This document shows, in pieces, positions 34,654 through 43,353 of a DNA stretch of 64,000 nt. The stretch covers positions 372,001-436,000 of the forward strand of contig NZ_JAAAMG010000001.1 of NCBI RefSeq assembly GCF_010500815.1, read 5' to 3'. This stretch comes from Jiella pacifica. GTDB lineage: Bacteria; Pseudomonadota; Alphaproteobacteria; Rhizobiales; Rhizobiaceae. The position numbers and the translations under genes were made by a program. Positions within the stretch are counted from its first letter, which is position 1. Each line of letters opens with the position of its first letter. The notes below the pieces were generated by a model that was not told the DNA's origin, ran no database searches, and saw only the letters and a list, made by a program, of their open reading frames with translations.

Positions 34654-35427
34654 TCAAAGCCCCGGCGTCGCGCCGCCATCGACGGTGAGATTGGTGCCGT
34701 TGACGTATCCCGCCTCGGGCGAGCACAGGAAGACGACCGCCGCGGCGATGTCCTCGGGTCGGCCGAAATGGGTGATGCCGAGCCGTCGGCGCAGGGTCTC
34801 GCGCGCCTCGTCGTCCGAGAGGTTTTCCTCGCGCGCCACGGTGTCGATCCGCTTTTGCAGGCGCCCGGTGACGATATGGCCGGGGCAGAGCGAATTGACC
34901 CGCACCCGGTCCGGCGCCACGCGCGACAGCGCCTTCGACAGGTTCAGGAGGGCTGAGTTGACCGGGCCGCCGATGGTGAACTCGGCTTCCGGCGTCAGGG
35001 CGCCGATGCCCGAAACGTTGACGATCGCCCCCCTGGCCGCTTCCAGCGCCGGCCAGCACGAGCGGCAGAGCCTAGCCGCCCCGTGATATTTCAGCGCGAA
35101 GCCGGAGAGGTGATCCTCGTCCGTCAAGTCGAGGAACGAGCCGCGCTTGGTGTCGCCCGCGACGTTCACCAGCGTGTCGATGCGGCCCAACCGAGCCACG
35201 ACCTCCTCGGCGATCCGTTCCGGCTCCCTGGGATCGGTGAGATCGGCAGGCCGGACGAGGACATCCGGCGCCCCCGCCTCGCGGCATAGATTGGCGGTTT
35301 CTTCGAGGTCCTCCCGGCTGCGGGCGACCAGAACCGGAACGGCGTTCCGTCCGGCGAAGGCGACGGCCACCGACCGGCCGATCCCGCGGCTCGCCCCGGT
35401 GACGATCACGACCTGTCTATCGCTCAT
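34654..35427 (-). CDS. SDR-family protein lacking the catalytic Tyr-Lys pair
   Basis: A 257-residue protein with a normal SDR cofactor motif (TGASRGIGRSVA), NVAG and C-terminal region (NGTNLTVDGG). The active-site helix is altered: after Ser in NVSG, the position of the usual YxxxK reads FTIGG (in AEFTIGGPVNSALL). Both the catalytic Tyr and Lys are therefore missing by alignment. Other SDR subgroups with GG..N.AL in this helix exist, so it may be a non-classical enzyme rather than a dead one. It lies between the HIBADH-like and MmgE/PrpD genes. Confidence 0.85.
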   Translation of the reverse strand: MSDRQVVIVTGASRGIGRSVAVAFAGRNAVPVLVARSREDLEETANLCREAGAPDVLVRPADLTDPREPERIAEEVVARLGRIDTLVNVAGDTKRGSFLDLTDEDHLSGFALKYHGAARLCRSCWPALEAARGAIVNVSGIGALTPEAEFTIGGPVNSALLNLSKALSRVAPDRVRVNSLCPGHIVTGRLQKRIDTVAREENLSDDEARETLRRRLGITHFGRPEDIAAAVVFLCSPEAGYVNGTNLTVDGGATPGL

Positions 35428-35431
35428 CGGG

Positions 35432-36340
35432 TCAGGCCTTGGCCGCGGCGCCGCGCACCTCGACGCCGGCCCATTCCTCGACCACCTTCACGACGCTCGT
35501 CATGTCGACGTCGCCTCCGAGATGGTCGCGGGTCAGCGTCAGGAGTTGCCGCACGGCGGTGCCGACGATCATCGGAACGCCGAGCCGCTCCGCCTCTTCA
35601 AGGCATAGCCGCGCATCCTTGGCCGACAGTTTGATCGACATTCCGAAATCAAAGGTGCGGGGGAGGACGTGCTTGGGGAATTTGGACGTCGAGGCGCTGT
35701 TGCGGCCGCTGCCGGCGTTGATGGCCTCCAGCATGCGGTCGGGATCAAGGCCTGCCTTGGTGCCCAGCACCAGCGCTTCGGAGGTGATGGTCAGGGCCGC
35801 CGTGGACATCAGGTTGTTGATCACCTTGAGGATCTGGCCCTGGCCCGGAGTGTCGCCGACGCGAAAGCAGGTCCCGAGGATTTCGAGGTAAGGCTGGACC
35901 GCATCCAGCTTGTCGGCCGGGCCGGCGGCCATCAGTGCGAGGGTTCCTGCCGCGGCGCCCTCCGCCCCGCCGCTGATCGGACAGTCGACGAGCGACTTGC
36001 CCGACGCCTTCAGTGCCGCGTCGATTCGGAACTCGACCTGCGAGCCGGTGGTCGAGAGGTCGACGACGATCGCGTTGCCCGCGCCCGCCGCCACGCCGTT
36101 CTCCGCCGTCACGACAGCCTCCACGACATCGGGCGTTGGAAGCGACAGGAAGACGATCGAGCAGCTTGCCGCGACTTCCGCAGGCGTGGAGGCTGCCCGC
36201 GCGCCGAGGGAGGTCAGCCGCTCGACGGCCTCGGGATTGTTGTCTGCGACGACCAGCTGGTGCCCGGCCGCGATCAGGCGCCGCGCCATCGCGCCGCCCA
36301 TCGTGCCCAATCCGATAAAGCCCAAACTGCCGCTCTGCAT
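35432..36340 (-). CDS. 3-hydroxyisobutyrate-dehydrogenase-like oxidoreductase (minus arm)
   Basis: A 302-residue beta-hydroxyacid dehydrogenase. The N-terminal Rossmann motif is GFIGLGTMGGAMA, the substrate motif is DCPISGGAEGA, and the catalytic Lys lies in KVINNLMST. The C-terminal domain is all-helical and forms the dimer. Members oxidise or reduce 3-hydroxy acids such as 3-hydroxyisobutyrate, tartronate semialdehyde or 2-(hydroxymethyl)glutarate. First gene of the minus arm, 4 bp before the next SDR gene. Confidence 0.92.
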   Translation of the reverse strand: MQSGSLGFIGLGTMGGAMARRLIAAGHQLVVADNNPEAVERLTSLGARAASTPAEVAASCSIVFLSLPTPDVVEAVVTAENGVAAGAGNAIVVDLSTTGSQVEFRIDAALKASGKSLVDCPISGGAEGAAAGTLALMAAGPADKLDAVQPYLEILGTCFRVGDTPGQGQILKVINNLMSTAALTITSEALVLGTKAGLDPDRMLEAINAGSGRNSASTSKFPKHVLPRTFDFGMSIKLSAKDARLCLEEAERLGVPMIVGTAVRQLLTLTRDHLGGDVDMTSVVKVVEEWAGVEVRGAAAKA

Positions 36341-36439
36341 CGTGTCTCACCTTCTCCCGGGACTGCCGTCGAGCCTCGTTCTCTCCCCGGCTCGATGGCG
36401 CGAGTGGGACCACGTTCGTTCGTCGAAGTCAATCCGGTT

Positions 36440-36456
36440 ATACAGTAGGATTGTAT
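36440..36456. promoter_or_regulatory. Inverted repeat ATACA-N7-TGTAT in the divergent promoter
   Basis: A symmetric element between the divergent arms at 36340 and 36559. Its half-sites resemble the GTAT/ATAC cores seen in operators of FCD-type GntR regulators. A TTGACA follows at 36468. It is a good candidate operator for the GntR regulator encoded at 30932-31627. Confidence 0.45.
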
Positions 36457-36558
36457 GACGAGAATATTGACAGGGGATATGAGCGGGGTTACCACCGATG
36501 TCGTGCGAAGGGCCGTGGAGGAGACCTGTCCGGCGCACAGGGAACGGAGGAGGATCTG

Positions 36559-37590
36559 ATGATGAAGCTTTCACGTCGAAGGCTGCTGGCCACTGTCGGT
36601 TCGGCAGCCGCCATGGCCGCCGTTGGCGGCCGGGCATTCGCGCAGGACAAGCTTGGCAGTGCCGAGTGGAACTACGACGTCGTCATCGGCGGCGGTTCGG
36701 CGACCGGGAATTCCCGCATTCTCGCCTCGGCGATCGGCAAGATCATCACCGAGAACGTCGAGGGCGTGCGTGCCAGCGGTGCGGTGGTGCCGGGCTACGA
36801 TGCCGAAAGCGCCATGCACGTCCATGACGGCACCATGATCGGCGGCGTCGGCACGCCACTCATCATCGAAAACGCTACCAAGGGCGTCGCGCCGTTCCCT
36901 TCAGAGGGCATCGATCTGCGCCTGTGGTTCTACCACAACGAGCTTCCGCTCAACATTCTCGGGCGCACCGACACCGGCTTCACCAGGATCTCGGAGCTGA
37001 AGGGCGCGACGGTCGCTCTCGCGCCGAAAGGTACGTCGAACTACCTGTTCACGCAGATCGTCTTCGAGGCCAATGGCGTCTCGCTCGACGACGTGACGGT
37101 GCGCTACATGGACACCTCGAAGGCGATCGATCAGCTGCAGAACGGCAATATCGACGCCTTGTCGTATGTGCGCGACTTTTCCGGTGCGGTGCTCGAGCTG
37201 ACCGGTTCGCGCGACGTCACGCTGCTTCAGCCGAGCGAAGAGTCCATTCCGAAGATCAAGGAGCGGATCGAGTGGGCAGGCCCCGTGGATTGGCCGTTCA
37301 AGGAGCAGTATCCCGACCTCAAGGTGCCCGATCCCGGCCAGACCTTCGTCTCCCCGGAATTCATGTTCCTCAAGGCCGATCTTCCCGAAGATCTCGTCTA
37401 CGCCATGACGCGCGCCGTGTGGGAGAATGTCAGCGAGATCCAGCGCAGCACCAACGTCTACGCGAAGGTCAACCTCCAGGAAGCCCTGAAACGGGTTCCC
37501 ATTCCCCCGCATGCCGGCGCTCTGCGCTACTACAAGGAGCAGAACGTTCCGGGCTGGGAAAAGTACCAGGACCTTCTCTCCGACGGCTAG
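36559..37590 (+). CDS. TAXI-family TRAP transporter solute-binding protein
   Basis: A 343-residue periplasmic binding protein of the TAXI (TRAP-associated extracytoplasmic immunogenic) family. It has a twin-arginine-like signal (LSRRRLLATVGSAAAMA...AFA), then VVIGGGSATGNSRILASAIG, the TAXI pattern of a ligand loop near the N-terminus. The start at ATG 36559 has GGAGGAGG 5 nt upstream; a second ATG follows directly. Ligands of the family include glutamate and other small organic acids. First gene of the plus arm. Confidence 0.92.
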   Translation: MMKLSRRRLLATVGSAAAMAAVGGRAFAQDKLGSAEWNYDVVIGGGSATGNSRILASAIGKIITENVEGVRASGAVVPGYDAESAMHVHDGTMIGGVGTPLIIENATKGVAPFPSEGIDLRLWFYHNELPLNILGRTDTGFTRISELKGATVALAPKGTSNYLFTQIVFEANGVSLDDVTVRYMDTSKAIDQLQNGNIDALSYVRDFSGAVLELTGSRDVTLLQPSEESIPKIKERIEWAGPVDWPFKEQYPDLKVPDPGQTFVSPEFMFLKADLPEDLVYAMTRAVWENVSEIQRSTNVYAKVNLQEALKRVPIPPHAGALRYYKEQNVPGWEKYQDLLSDG

Positions 37591-37618
37591 TCCCCATCGA
37601 TTGCGAGAATGTCCTGCG

Positions 37619-37642
37619 CCGGGCGGTCGTTTCGCCGCCCGG
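37619..37642 (+). promoter_or_regulatory. Stem-loop between TAXI binding-protein and permease genes
   Basis: CCGGGCGG (37619-37626) pairs perfectly with CCGCCCGG (37635-37642) across an 8-nt loop, 28 bp after the binding-protein stop. No T-run follows. It likely sets the ratio of binding protein to permease. Confidence 0.55.
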
Positions 37643-37671
37643 TGGGAAACCCAGCGCAGCGGGAAGGCGAC

Positions 37672-39633
37672 ATGACCCCTATGAAACAGCCGGCCGGCCC
37701 CGACCAAGGTGCCGCGGCAGTAACGGATGCCGTTACCGACTACAATGCCCTGACCACGGGGCACGGCGGGCTCTGGCGGCTCGTCACGGCGGCCCTTTCG
37801 CTCGCCCTCTTGATCTATCCGTTATGGGCCGGGCTTTTCGGCGGACCGCCGACGCTCGTCTTCCTTCCCACCTACCTCGTCATCATCATGGCGCTGACGG
37901 CCTTCGTCCTGCCGGCGCGGCTGTTCGGGGACGGCAAGGCGGTGAACTGGGCGCTGAACGCGCTGATCGTCGCCGGCTGCGCGGCCGCCGTCTGGGTTGC
38001 TGTGGTGTGGCTCGACTTCGCCCTCGTCTTCACCCTCACGCCGGGCCAGAAGACGCTGTGCATCCTGTTGTTCCTCGCGGTCATGGAGATGACCCGGCGA
38101 ACCTCGACGAGGCCGCTCAACTACGTCGCCATCTTGGCGATCCTCTACGCGCTGTTCGGCTACAAGCTGCCGAACCTCTTCGGCCATGCCGGCCTGTCGG
38201 TGGATCGGCTGTTGTGGAGCCAGATCTTCACCACCGACGGATTGTTCGGCACGCCGCTGGCGATCGGCGCCACCTATATCGGCCTGTTCGTCTTCTTCGC
38301 GGCCTTTCTTGAGGCTTCCGGCGGCGCCCAGAAGTTCATGAACTTCACCATGGCGATCGCCGGCCGCTTCCAAGGCGGTCCGGCCAAGATCGCCATCCTG
38401 GCCAGCGCGCTGATGGGCATGATGTCGGGCTCGTCCGTCACCAACATCGTCACCACCGGCGTCGTGACGATCCCGATGATGAAACGCGTCGGCTACAAGC
38501 GCGAAGTGGCTGCGGGCATCGAGGCCACCGCGTCGCTCGGCAGTCAGATCACCCCGCCGATCCTCGGCGCCACGGCCTTTCTGATGAGCGAGATCACCGG
38601 CTACCCGCTGATCCAGATCATGGCGCTGACCATCATTCCGTGCCTTCTGTTCTACTTCTGCATCTTCATGCAGGTGCACCTGACCTCGATCCGCCTCAAC
38701 ATCGCCGCGCTCGACAAGTCCGAAATCCCGCCGCTCGGCCGCTCGTCCCTGGAAGTCATTCCCTTCCTGATCCCGATCGTCATCCTGGTGGTGCTCCTGT
38801 GGCAGCGCTATTCGGCGGACTACGCCGTTTCGGTGTCGATCCTGTCCTTCCTCGTCGTCTGCCTCGTCAATCCCGAGACCCGCGGCAACTTCATCCACAA
38901 TTTCATGCGGGGCGTGCGCCAGGGTGCGGCGACATGCATCCCGCTGGTGGGCTCGCTCGCCATGGCCGGCGTCATCATCGGCGTCCTGACGATGACCGGG
39001 CTGGGCGACCGCCTGTCCTACCTGATCGAGATCGTCTCGGGCGGTAATCTCGACATCATGATCGTGATGACCGCAGTGGTCTGCATGCTGCTCGGCATGG
39101 GCATGGTCACCGTGGGCGCCTACGTGCTGGTCGCCGTGACGGTTGCGCCCCTGATGGTCGATCAGGGCATCGAACTCATCGTCGCCCATCTCTTCATCTT
39201 CTACTTCGCGGTGATGAGCGCCATCAGCCCGCCGGTCATGGTCGGCGTGTTCGCGGCTGCGTCCATTGCCGACTCCGATGTCGGCAAGACCGCCTGGCAC
39301 GCTCTGCGCTTCTCGGTGGTCGGCTTCGTGGTGCCGTTCATCTTCATCTACGACCCATCCATCCTCATGCTCGACGGCATCACCTTCAAGGGGGTCTACC
39401 TCCTGGCCTCCACCGCGGCCGGCATCGTCGCCCTGGCGATCGCCTTCGAACGCTTCTCCTTCTATCGCCGGATCCCCATTCCGATGGCGGCGGCGTTCCT
39501 CGTCGTCGCGGTGGTGATCATGCTGCCCTCGACGATGATGAGCACCATCGGCTTCGTCGGTCTGGCCCTGCTTCTGGGGTGGGAATGGATGAACCACCGC
39601 AACCACCGAACGGCAGCGCAGACAAGCGCCTGA
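37672..39633 (+). CDS. TRAP transporter permease, fused 4TM/12TM type (DctQM)
   Basis: A 653-residue membrane protein combining the small and large permease functions, as usual for TAXI-type TRAP systems. About 16 or more hydrophobic segments are visible. The large-subunit motif region includes GMMSGSSVTNIVTTGVVTIP, ASLGSQITPPILGATAFLM and ISPPVMVGVFAAASIAD, characteristic of the fused TRAP family. The start is ATG 37672 with GGGAAGG upstream. Works with the binding protein encoded just before it in Na+-driven uptake. Confidence 0.94.
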   Translation: MTPMKQPAGPDQGAAAVTDAVTDYNALTTGHGGLWRLVTAALSLALLIYPLWAGLFGGPPTLVFLPTYLVIIMALTAFVLPARLFGDGKAVNWALNALIVAGCAAAVWVAVVWLDFALVFTLTPGQKTLCILLFLAVMEMTRRTSTRPLNYVAILAILYALFGYKLPNLFGHAGLSVDRLLWSQIFTTDGLFGTPLAIGATYIGLFVFFAAFLEASGGAQKFMNFTMAIAGRFQGGPAKIAILASALMGMMSGSSVTNIVTTGVVTIPMMKRVGYKREVAAGIEATASLGSQITPPILGATAFLMSEITGYPLIQIMALTIIPCLLFYFCIFMQVHLTSIRLNIAALDKSEIPPLGRSSLEVIPFLIPIVILVVLLWQRYSADYAVSVSILSFLVVCLVNPETRGNFIHNFMRGVRQGAATCIPLVGSLAMAGVIIGVLTMTGLGDRLSYLIEIVSGGNLDIMIVMTAVVCMLLGMGMVTVGAYVLVAVTVAPLMVDQGIELIVAHLFIFYFAVMSAISPPVMVGVFAAASIADSDVGKTAWHALRFSVVGFVVPFIFIYDPSILMLDGITFKGVYLLASTAAGIVALAIAFERFSFYRRIPIPMAAAFLVVAVVIMLPSTMMSTIGFVGLALLLGWEWMNHRNHRTAAQTSA

Positions 39634-39654
39634 CATGTCCAGGGAGTGAGCTTC

Positions 39655-40572
39655 ATGACGAACCAAACCGTAGGCCTGGTCGGCATCGGAATGATGGGGT
39701 GGCACATGGCGGCCAACCTGGTGAAGGCCGGCCGTGACGTGGTGATATACGACGCGGACCAGGCGCGCGTGCAAAGCTTCACCGCCGAGATCGGCGGTCA
39801 GGCGGCCGGCGATCTCGCCAGCCTTGCCGGCAAGGCCGCCACCGTCATCACCATGCTGCCCAACAGCAAGATCGTCACCGACGTCGTGCTCGGGGAGAAC
39901 GGCCTTGCCGCCGGCATGGGCGAGGGCTCGACGCTGATCGAAATGAGCTCGGGCGTACCGGCGGACACCATAGCGCTCGGCGCGCAGCTTGCCGAACAGG
40001 GCATCGCAATCATCGACGCACCGGTTTCGGGCGGGGTGCCGCGGGCCAAGACCGGCGAACTCACCATCATGGCGGGCGGCGACGAGGCGGTCGTGGAAGC
40101 TTGCCGCCCGGTTCTGGAAATCATGGGCTCGAGCGTCGTCCATGTCGGCATCCTCGGCGCCGGCCAGGCGATGAAGGCGCTCAACAATCTGGTTTCGGCC
40201 GGCGGCTTCCTGATCGGCATCGAAGCGCTGCTGGTCGGCCAGAAGTTCGGGCTCGATCCCGACCGGATGGTCGACATCCTCAACAGCTCCTCCGGCATGA
40301 ACAACTCCACCCAGCGCAAGTTCAAGCAATACGTCTTGTCGCGGCAGTTCTCCAACGGCGGCTTCGGCATCGGCCTGATGGCCAAGGACGTCGGCATCGC
40401 TCTCGACGTGGCAAAGTCGGTCGGCGTCCCCGTGCCCTTCTCGGCCCATTGCGCGCAGGTGTGGGCGGCGGCTTCCATCATGCTGGGTGCCGGCGAAGAC
40501 CACACCGCGATAACCCGCATTTGCGAGCAGTTCGCCGGAATGACGCTCGGCAGCGCCGAAAAGGAGGCTTGA
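39655..40572 (+). CDS. 3-hydroxyisobutyrate-dehydrogenase-like oxidoreductase (plus arm)
   Basis: A 305-residue beta-hydroxyacid dehydrogenase. The cofactor motif is GLVGIGMMGWHMA, the substrate motif DAPVSGGVPRA, and the catalytic Lys is in KALNNLVSAGG. The start ATG 39655 has AGGGAG 8 nt upstream; a GTG 9 bp earlier overlaps that site. It differs clearly from the minus-arm copy, so the two probably act on different intermediates. It is followed after 2 bp by the lyase gene. Confidence 0.92.
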   Translation: MTNQTVGLVGIGMMGWHMAANLVKAGRDVVIYDADQARVQSFTAEIGGQAAGDLASLAGKAATVITMLPNSKIVTDVVLGENGLAAGMGEGSTLIEMSSGVPADTIALGAQLAEQGIAIIDAPVSGGVPRAKTGELTIMAGGDEAVVEACRPVLEIMGSSVVHVGILGAGQAMKALNNLVSAGGFLIGIEALLVGQKFGLDPDRMVDILNSSSGMNNSTQRKFKQYVLSRQFSNGGFGIGLMAKDVGIALDVAKSVGVPVPFSAHCAQVWAAASIMLGAGEDHTAITRICEQFAGMTLGSAEKEA

Positions 40573-40574
40573 GG

Positions 40575-41456
40575 ATGGCGAGCGAAGTCAGCCCGGGCGC
40601 CCGCTTCCGCCAGCTCTTCCGGCAGGGCCCCTTCACCTGCATGGGCGCGCATGACCCGATGACCGCGAAGATCGCCGAGGCCGAGGGCGCGAAGGCGCTT
40701 TATGTCAGCGGCTTCGCCCTGTCCGGCGTGATCGCCGGTGCCCCGGATTTCGGCGTGTTGACTCAGACCGAGATGCTGGAGGCCATTCGCCGCATCTGTC
40801 GCGCCACGTCGCTGCCGGTCTTCGCCGATGCCGATACCGGCTACGGCGGGCCACTGGAGGCGCGCCGGACCATCGAGCTCTGGGAGGAGGCCGGCGTTGC
40901 GGCGCTGCATCTGGAAGACCAGCTCGCCCCGAAGAAATGCGGCCATTTCGCCGGCAAGAACGTCATCCCGACCACTGAAATGGTGGAAAAGCTGCGGGCC
41001 ATGGTCGATGCGCGCCGCGACCCCGACTTCTTCATCGTCGCGCGGACCGATGCCATCGCGGTGGAGGGGATCGACGCGGCGATCGAACGCCTTGCCGCTT
41101 ATGCAGACACCGGCGTCGACGGGCTTTATGCCGACGCGCCCGAAAGCCGCGAAGACATGAAGAAGCTCTCCGAGGCGTTGGGCCACCTCGGCCTGCCGAT
41201 TCTCTTCAACATGGCACGCTCGGGCAAGAGCCCGGTGCTGACCATGCAGGAGGCTGCAGACCTCGGCTTTGCCTACAGCCTCTGCCCGATCGAATCGATG
41301 CTCACGGCCCACAAGGCGGTGACACAGATGATGCGCACCTTCCTGGCGCAGCCGACGACCGAGGCCATCGCCGACGGCCTGACGCCCTTCGACGACTTCA
41401 ATCGCTTCATCGGCCTTCACGAGATGGCCGAACTCAACCGCCGCTACGGAGCCTGA
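40575..41456 (+). CDS. Isocitrate lyase/PEP mutase family lyase
   Basis: A 293-residue (beta/alpha)8-barrel lyase, in the size class of 2-methylisocitrate lyase, 2,3-dimethylmalate lyase and oxaloacetate decarboxylase. The lyase signature KKCGH, with the catalytic Cys, is visible in QLAPKKCGHFAGK, and metal-site acids are in FADADTGYGG and LEDQ. The Cys argues for C-C lyase activity rather than PEP mutase. In this cluster it would cleave the product of the MmgE/PrpD protein into two smaller acids. Substrate not assigned. Confidence 0.9.
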   Translation: MASEVSPGARFRQLFRQGPFTCMGAHDPMTAKIAEAEGAKALYVSGFALSGVIAGAPDFGVLTQTEMLEAIRRICRATSLPVFADADTGYGGPLEARRTIELWEEAGVAALHLEDQLAPKKCGHFAGKNVIPTTEMVEKLRAMVDARRDPDFFIVARTDAIAVEGIDAAIERLAAYADTGVDGLYADAPESREDMKKLSEALGHLGLPILFNMARSGKSPVLTMQEAADLGFAYSLCPIESMLTAHKAVTQMMRTFLAQPTTEAIADGLTPFDDFNRFIGLHEMAELNRRYGA

Positions 41457-41516
41457 TGGCGCAGCGGACTTCCTGCCGTCCCGGCCCTCGCGCCGGAAAG
41501 AAGAGAAAGACTGATC

Positions 41517-41927
41517 ATGAACACACCTGCCGATTTCGACACCGAGCTCTTCAACAAGGGGCTGGCCATCCGCCGCGAGGTCTTGGGAAACGCCCATGTC
41601 GACCGGTCGCTGGCCGCCGTCGATGAATTCACCGCTCCGATCCAGAAGCTGGTAACCGAGTGGTGCTGGGGCGAAATCTGGGGCCGTCCCGGCCTGCCGC
41701 GCAAGACGCGCAGCCTGATGAACCTGTCGATGCTCGCCGCGCTGAACCGGCCCCATGAGGTGAAGCTTCACGTGCGCGGCGCGCTCAACAACGGTGTCAC
41801 CCGTGAAGAGATCCAGGAAGTGCTGATGCAGGTCGCGATCTACTGCGGCGTTCCGGCCGCGCTCGACTCGATGCGGGTCTGCGTCGAGACCTTCCGCGAG
41901 ATCGACGCCGCGGCGGCAGGGGAATAG
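41517..41927 (+). CDS. Carboxymuconolactone decarboxylase family protein
   Basis: A 136-residue helical protein of the CMD/AhpD-like fold, close in length to 4-carboxymuconolactone decarboxylase PcaC. Family patterns are KGLAIRREVLGNAHVDRSL, EWCWGEIWGRPGLPRKTRSL and EEIQEVLMQVAIYCGVPAAL. No other protocatechuate genes are present, so a PcaC role in aromatic breakdown is not supported; it may decarboxylate another lactone or acid. It lies between the lyase gene and the second MmgE/PrpD gene. Confidence 0.88.
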   Translation: MNTPADFDTELFNKGLAIRREVLGNAHVDRSLAAVDEFTAPIQKLVTEWCWGEIWGRPGLPRKTRSLMNLSMLAALNRPHEVKLHVRGALNNGVTREEIQEVLMQVAIYCGVPAALDSMRVCVETFREIDAAAAGE

Positions 41928-41932
41928 CGGAT

Positions 41933-43294
41933 ATGCCAGTTCCGTCGAAGAAAGGCTCGGACGAGGGGGTCTCCGCCGGCCTGGCGAAAGCCATCGTCGA
42001 GGCCCGTCCGGAGGCGATGCCCGAGGATGTCCGGCACGAGGCCGGCCGCGCGCTCGTCAACATCGTCGGCTGTGCGCTGGGCGGCGCCGACCATCCCGCC
42101 ATGGACGTCGCCATTCGCGCATTGTCGCCCTATGCGGGAAAGCCGGATGCCGTGGTCCTGGGGCGCCGGGAACGCTTCGATCCGCTGTTCAGCTCGTTTC
42201 TCAACGGCATCAGCTCGCACGTTCACGACTACGACGACACCACGCCGTCGAACTACATCCATCCGACCTCGCCCGTCGCCTCGGCGATGTTCGCCTACGC
42301 CTCGGTCAATCCGGTCAGCGGGCTGGACTTCCTGCACGCCTTCGTCCTCGGCTTCGAGGTCGTGACGCGGATCGGCAACGCCACCTATCCGGCCCATTAC
42401 CGCGCCGGTTGGCACAGCACGGGGTCGATCGGCGTGTTCGGGGCGGCCGCCGCGATCGCGCGCCTGCGCGGCCTCGATGCGCAACGGATGGCGTGGGCCC
42501 TCGGCCTGGCGGCCACCCAGTCGGCGGGACTGCGCGACAATTTCGGCTCGATGGCGAAATCCTTCCATCCAGGGGCCGCGGCGCAGTCGGGCTATCGTGC
42601 GGCGCTCCTGGCGGAAGCCGGCTTCACCACGGGCCCGACGCCGCTCGAAGGGCCGCGTGGCTTTGCCGCCGTCGAAGCCGGGGAATACGATCTCTCCGAT
42701 CTCCTCACCGGTTTCGGCACGCAGTTTCTCCTGTCGACCAATACCTACAAGCCGTTCCCATGCGGGATCGTCATCCATCCGACCATCGACGCCTGCAGCC
42801 AGCTGAAGGCCGAGAAGGGGATCGACCCCGCCAACGTGAAGTCGGTGCGGCTGCGCGTGGCGCCCCTGGTCCGCGATCTCTGCGACCAGCGGCCGGCGAC
42901 GGGTCTGGAAGCCAAGTTCTCGATCTATCACGCGGCCGCCATCGGGCTGGTGCGGGGCAGGGGCGGTCTCGCCGAATTCACCGATGAGGCGGTGCGCGAT
43001 CCCGCGCTGGCGGCGATGCGTGACAAGGTGGAGGCGGTGGCCGATCCGAAGGTCGGCGAGGATGCCGTCATCGTCGAGGTGACGTTGCAGTCCGGAGAGG
43101 TCCTGCAGCACGAGCTTCTGCAGTCGCTGGGCAATCTCGCCCGACCGCTTTCGGACGCTCAACTGGAGGAAAAGTTCCGCGACCAGGCCAAGGTCGTCGA
43201 TGCGGAGCGCGCTGACCGCCTGATTTCGATGTGCTGGCAGATCGAAGAATTGGCCGATGCCGGCGAAATCGCGCGGATGTCTTGTCCCGGTTGA
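41933..43294 (+). CDS. MmgE/PrpD family protein (plus-arm copy)
   Basis: A 453-residue paralogue of the protein at 33299. The active-site region is SSHVHDYDDTTPSNYIHPTS, then HYRAGWHSTGSIGVFG, FGSMAKSFHPGAAAQSG and YKPFPCGIVIHPTIDA. It starts 5 bp after the CMD gene and is clearly co-transcribed. As a possible dehydratase, epimerase or decarboxylase it would work just before or after the lyase, analogous to the PrpD-PrpB pair of the methylcitrate cycle. Confidence 0.9.
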   Translation: MPVPSKKGSDEGVSAGLAKAIVEARPEAMPEDVRHEAGRALVNIVGCALGGADHPAMDVAIRALSPYAGKPDAVVLGRRERFDPLFSSFLNGISSHVHDYDDTTPSNYIHPTSPVASAMFAYASVNPVSGLDFLHAFVLGFEVVTRIGNATYPAHYRAGWHSTGSIGVFGAAAAIARLRGLDAQRMAWALGLAATQSAGLRDNFGSMAKSFHPGAAAQSGYRAALLAEAGFTTGPTPLEGPRGFAAVEAGEYDLSDLLTGFGTQFLLSTNTYKPFPCGIVIHPTIDACSQLKAEKGIDPANVKSVRLRVAPLVRDLCDQRPATGLEAKFSIYHAAAIGLVRGRGGLAEFTDEAVRDPALAAMRDKVEAVADPKVGEDAVIVEVTLQSGEVLQHELLQSLGNLARPLSDAQLEEKFRDQAKVVDAERADRLISMCWQIEELADAGEIARMSCPG

Positions 43295-43306
43295 ACGCCG
43301 GGAATC

Positions 43307-43335
43307 ATGCCCTGCCGGGATGAACCGGCAGGCAT
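43307..43335 (+). promoter_or_regulatory. Stem-loop upstream of the NitT-type binding-protein gene
   Basis: ATGC-(C)-CTGCCGG pairs with CCGGCAG-GCAT around a 6-nt loop with one bulged C; CTTT follows. It lies between the MmgE/PrpD stop and the ribosome binding site of the binding-protein gene, so it may be an attenuator or an RNA-stabilising 5-prime hairpin. Confidence 0.5.
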
Positions 43336-43353
43336 CTTTGGGAGGAATGACCG

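Noticed and set aside
37822-40503. An 893-codon minus-strand frame opposite the TAXI permease and HIBADH-like genes
   Set aside because: Antisense to clear membrane-protein and dehydrogenase genes; His/Asp/Arg-rich with no family resemblance.
41517-41927. Protocatechuate (pca) pathway based on the CMD-family gene
   Set aside because: No ring-cleavage dioxygenase, cycloisomerase or other pca gene is present nearby.
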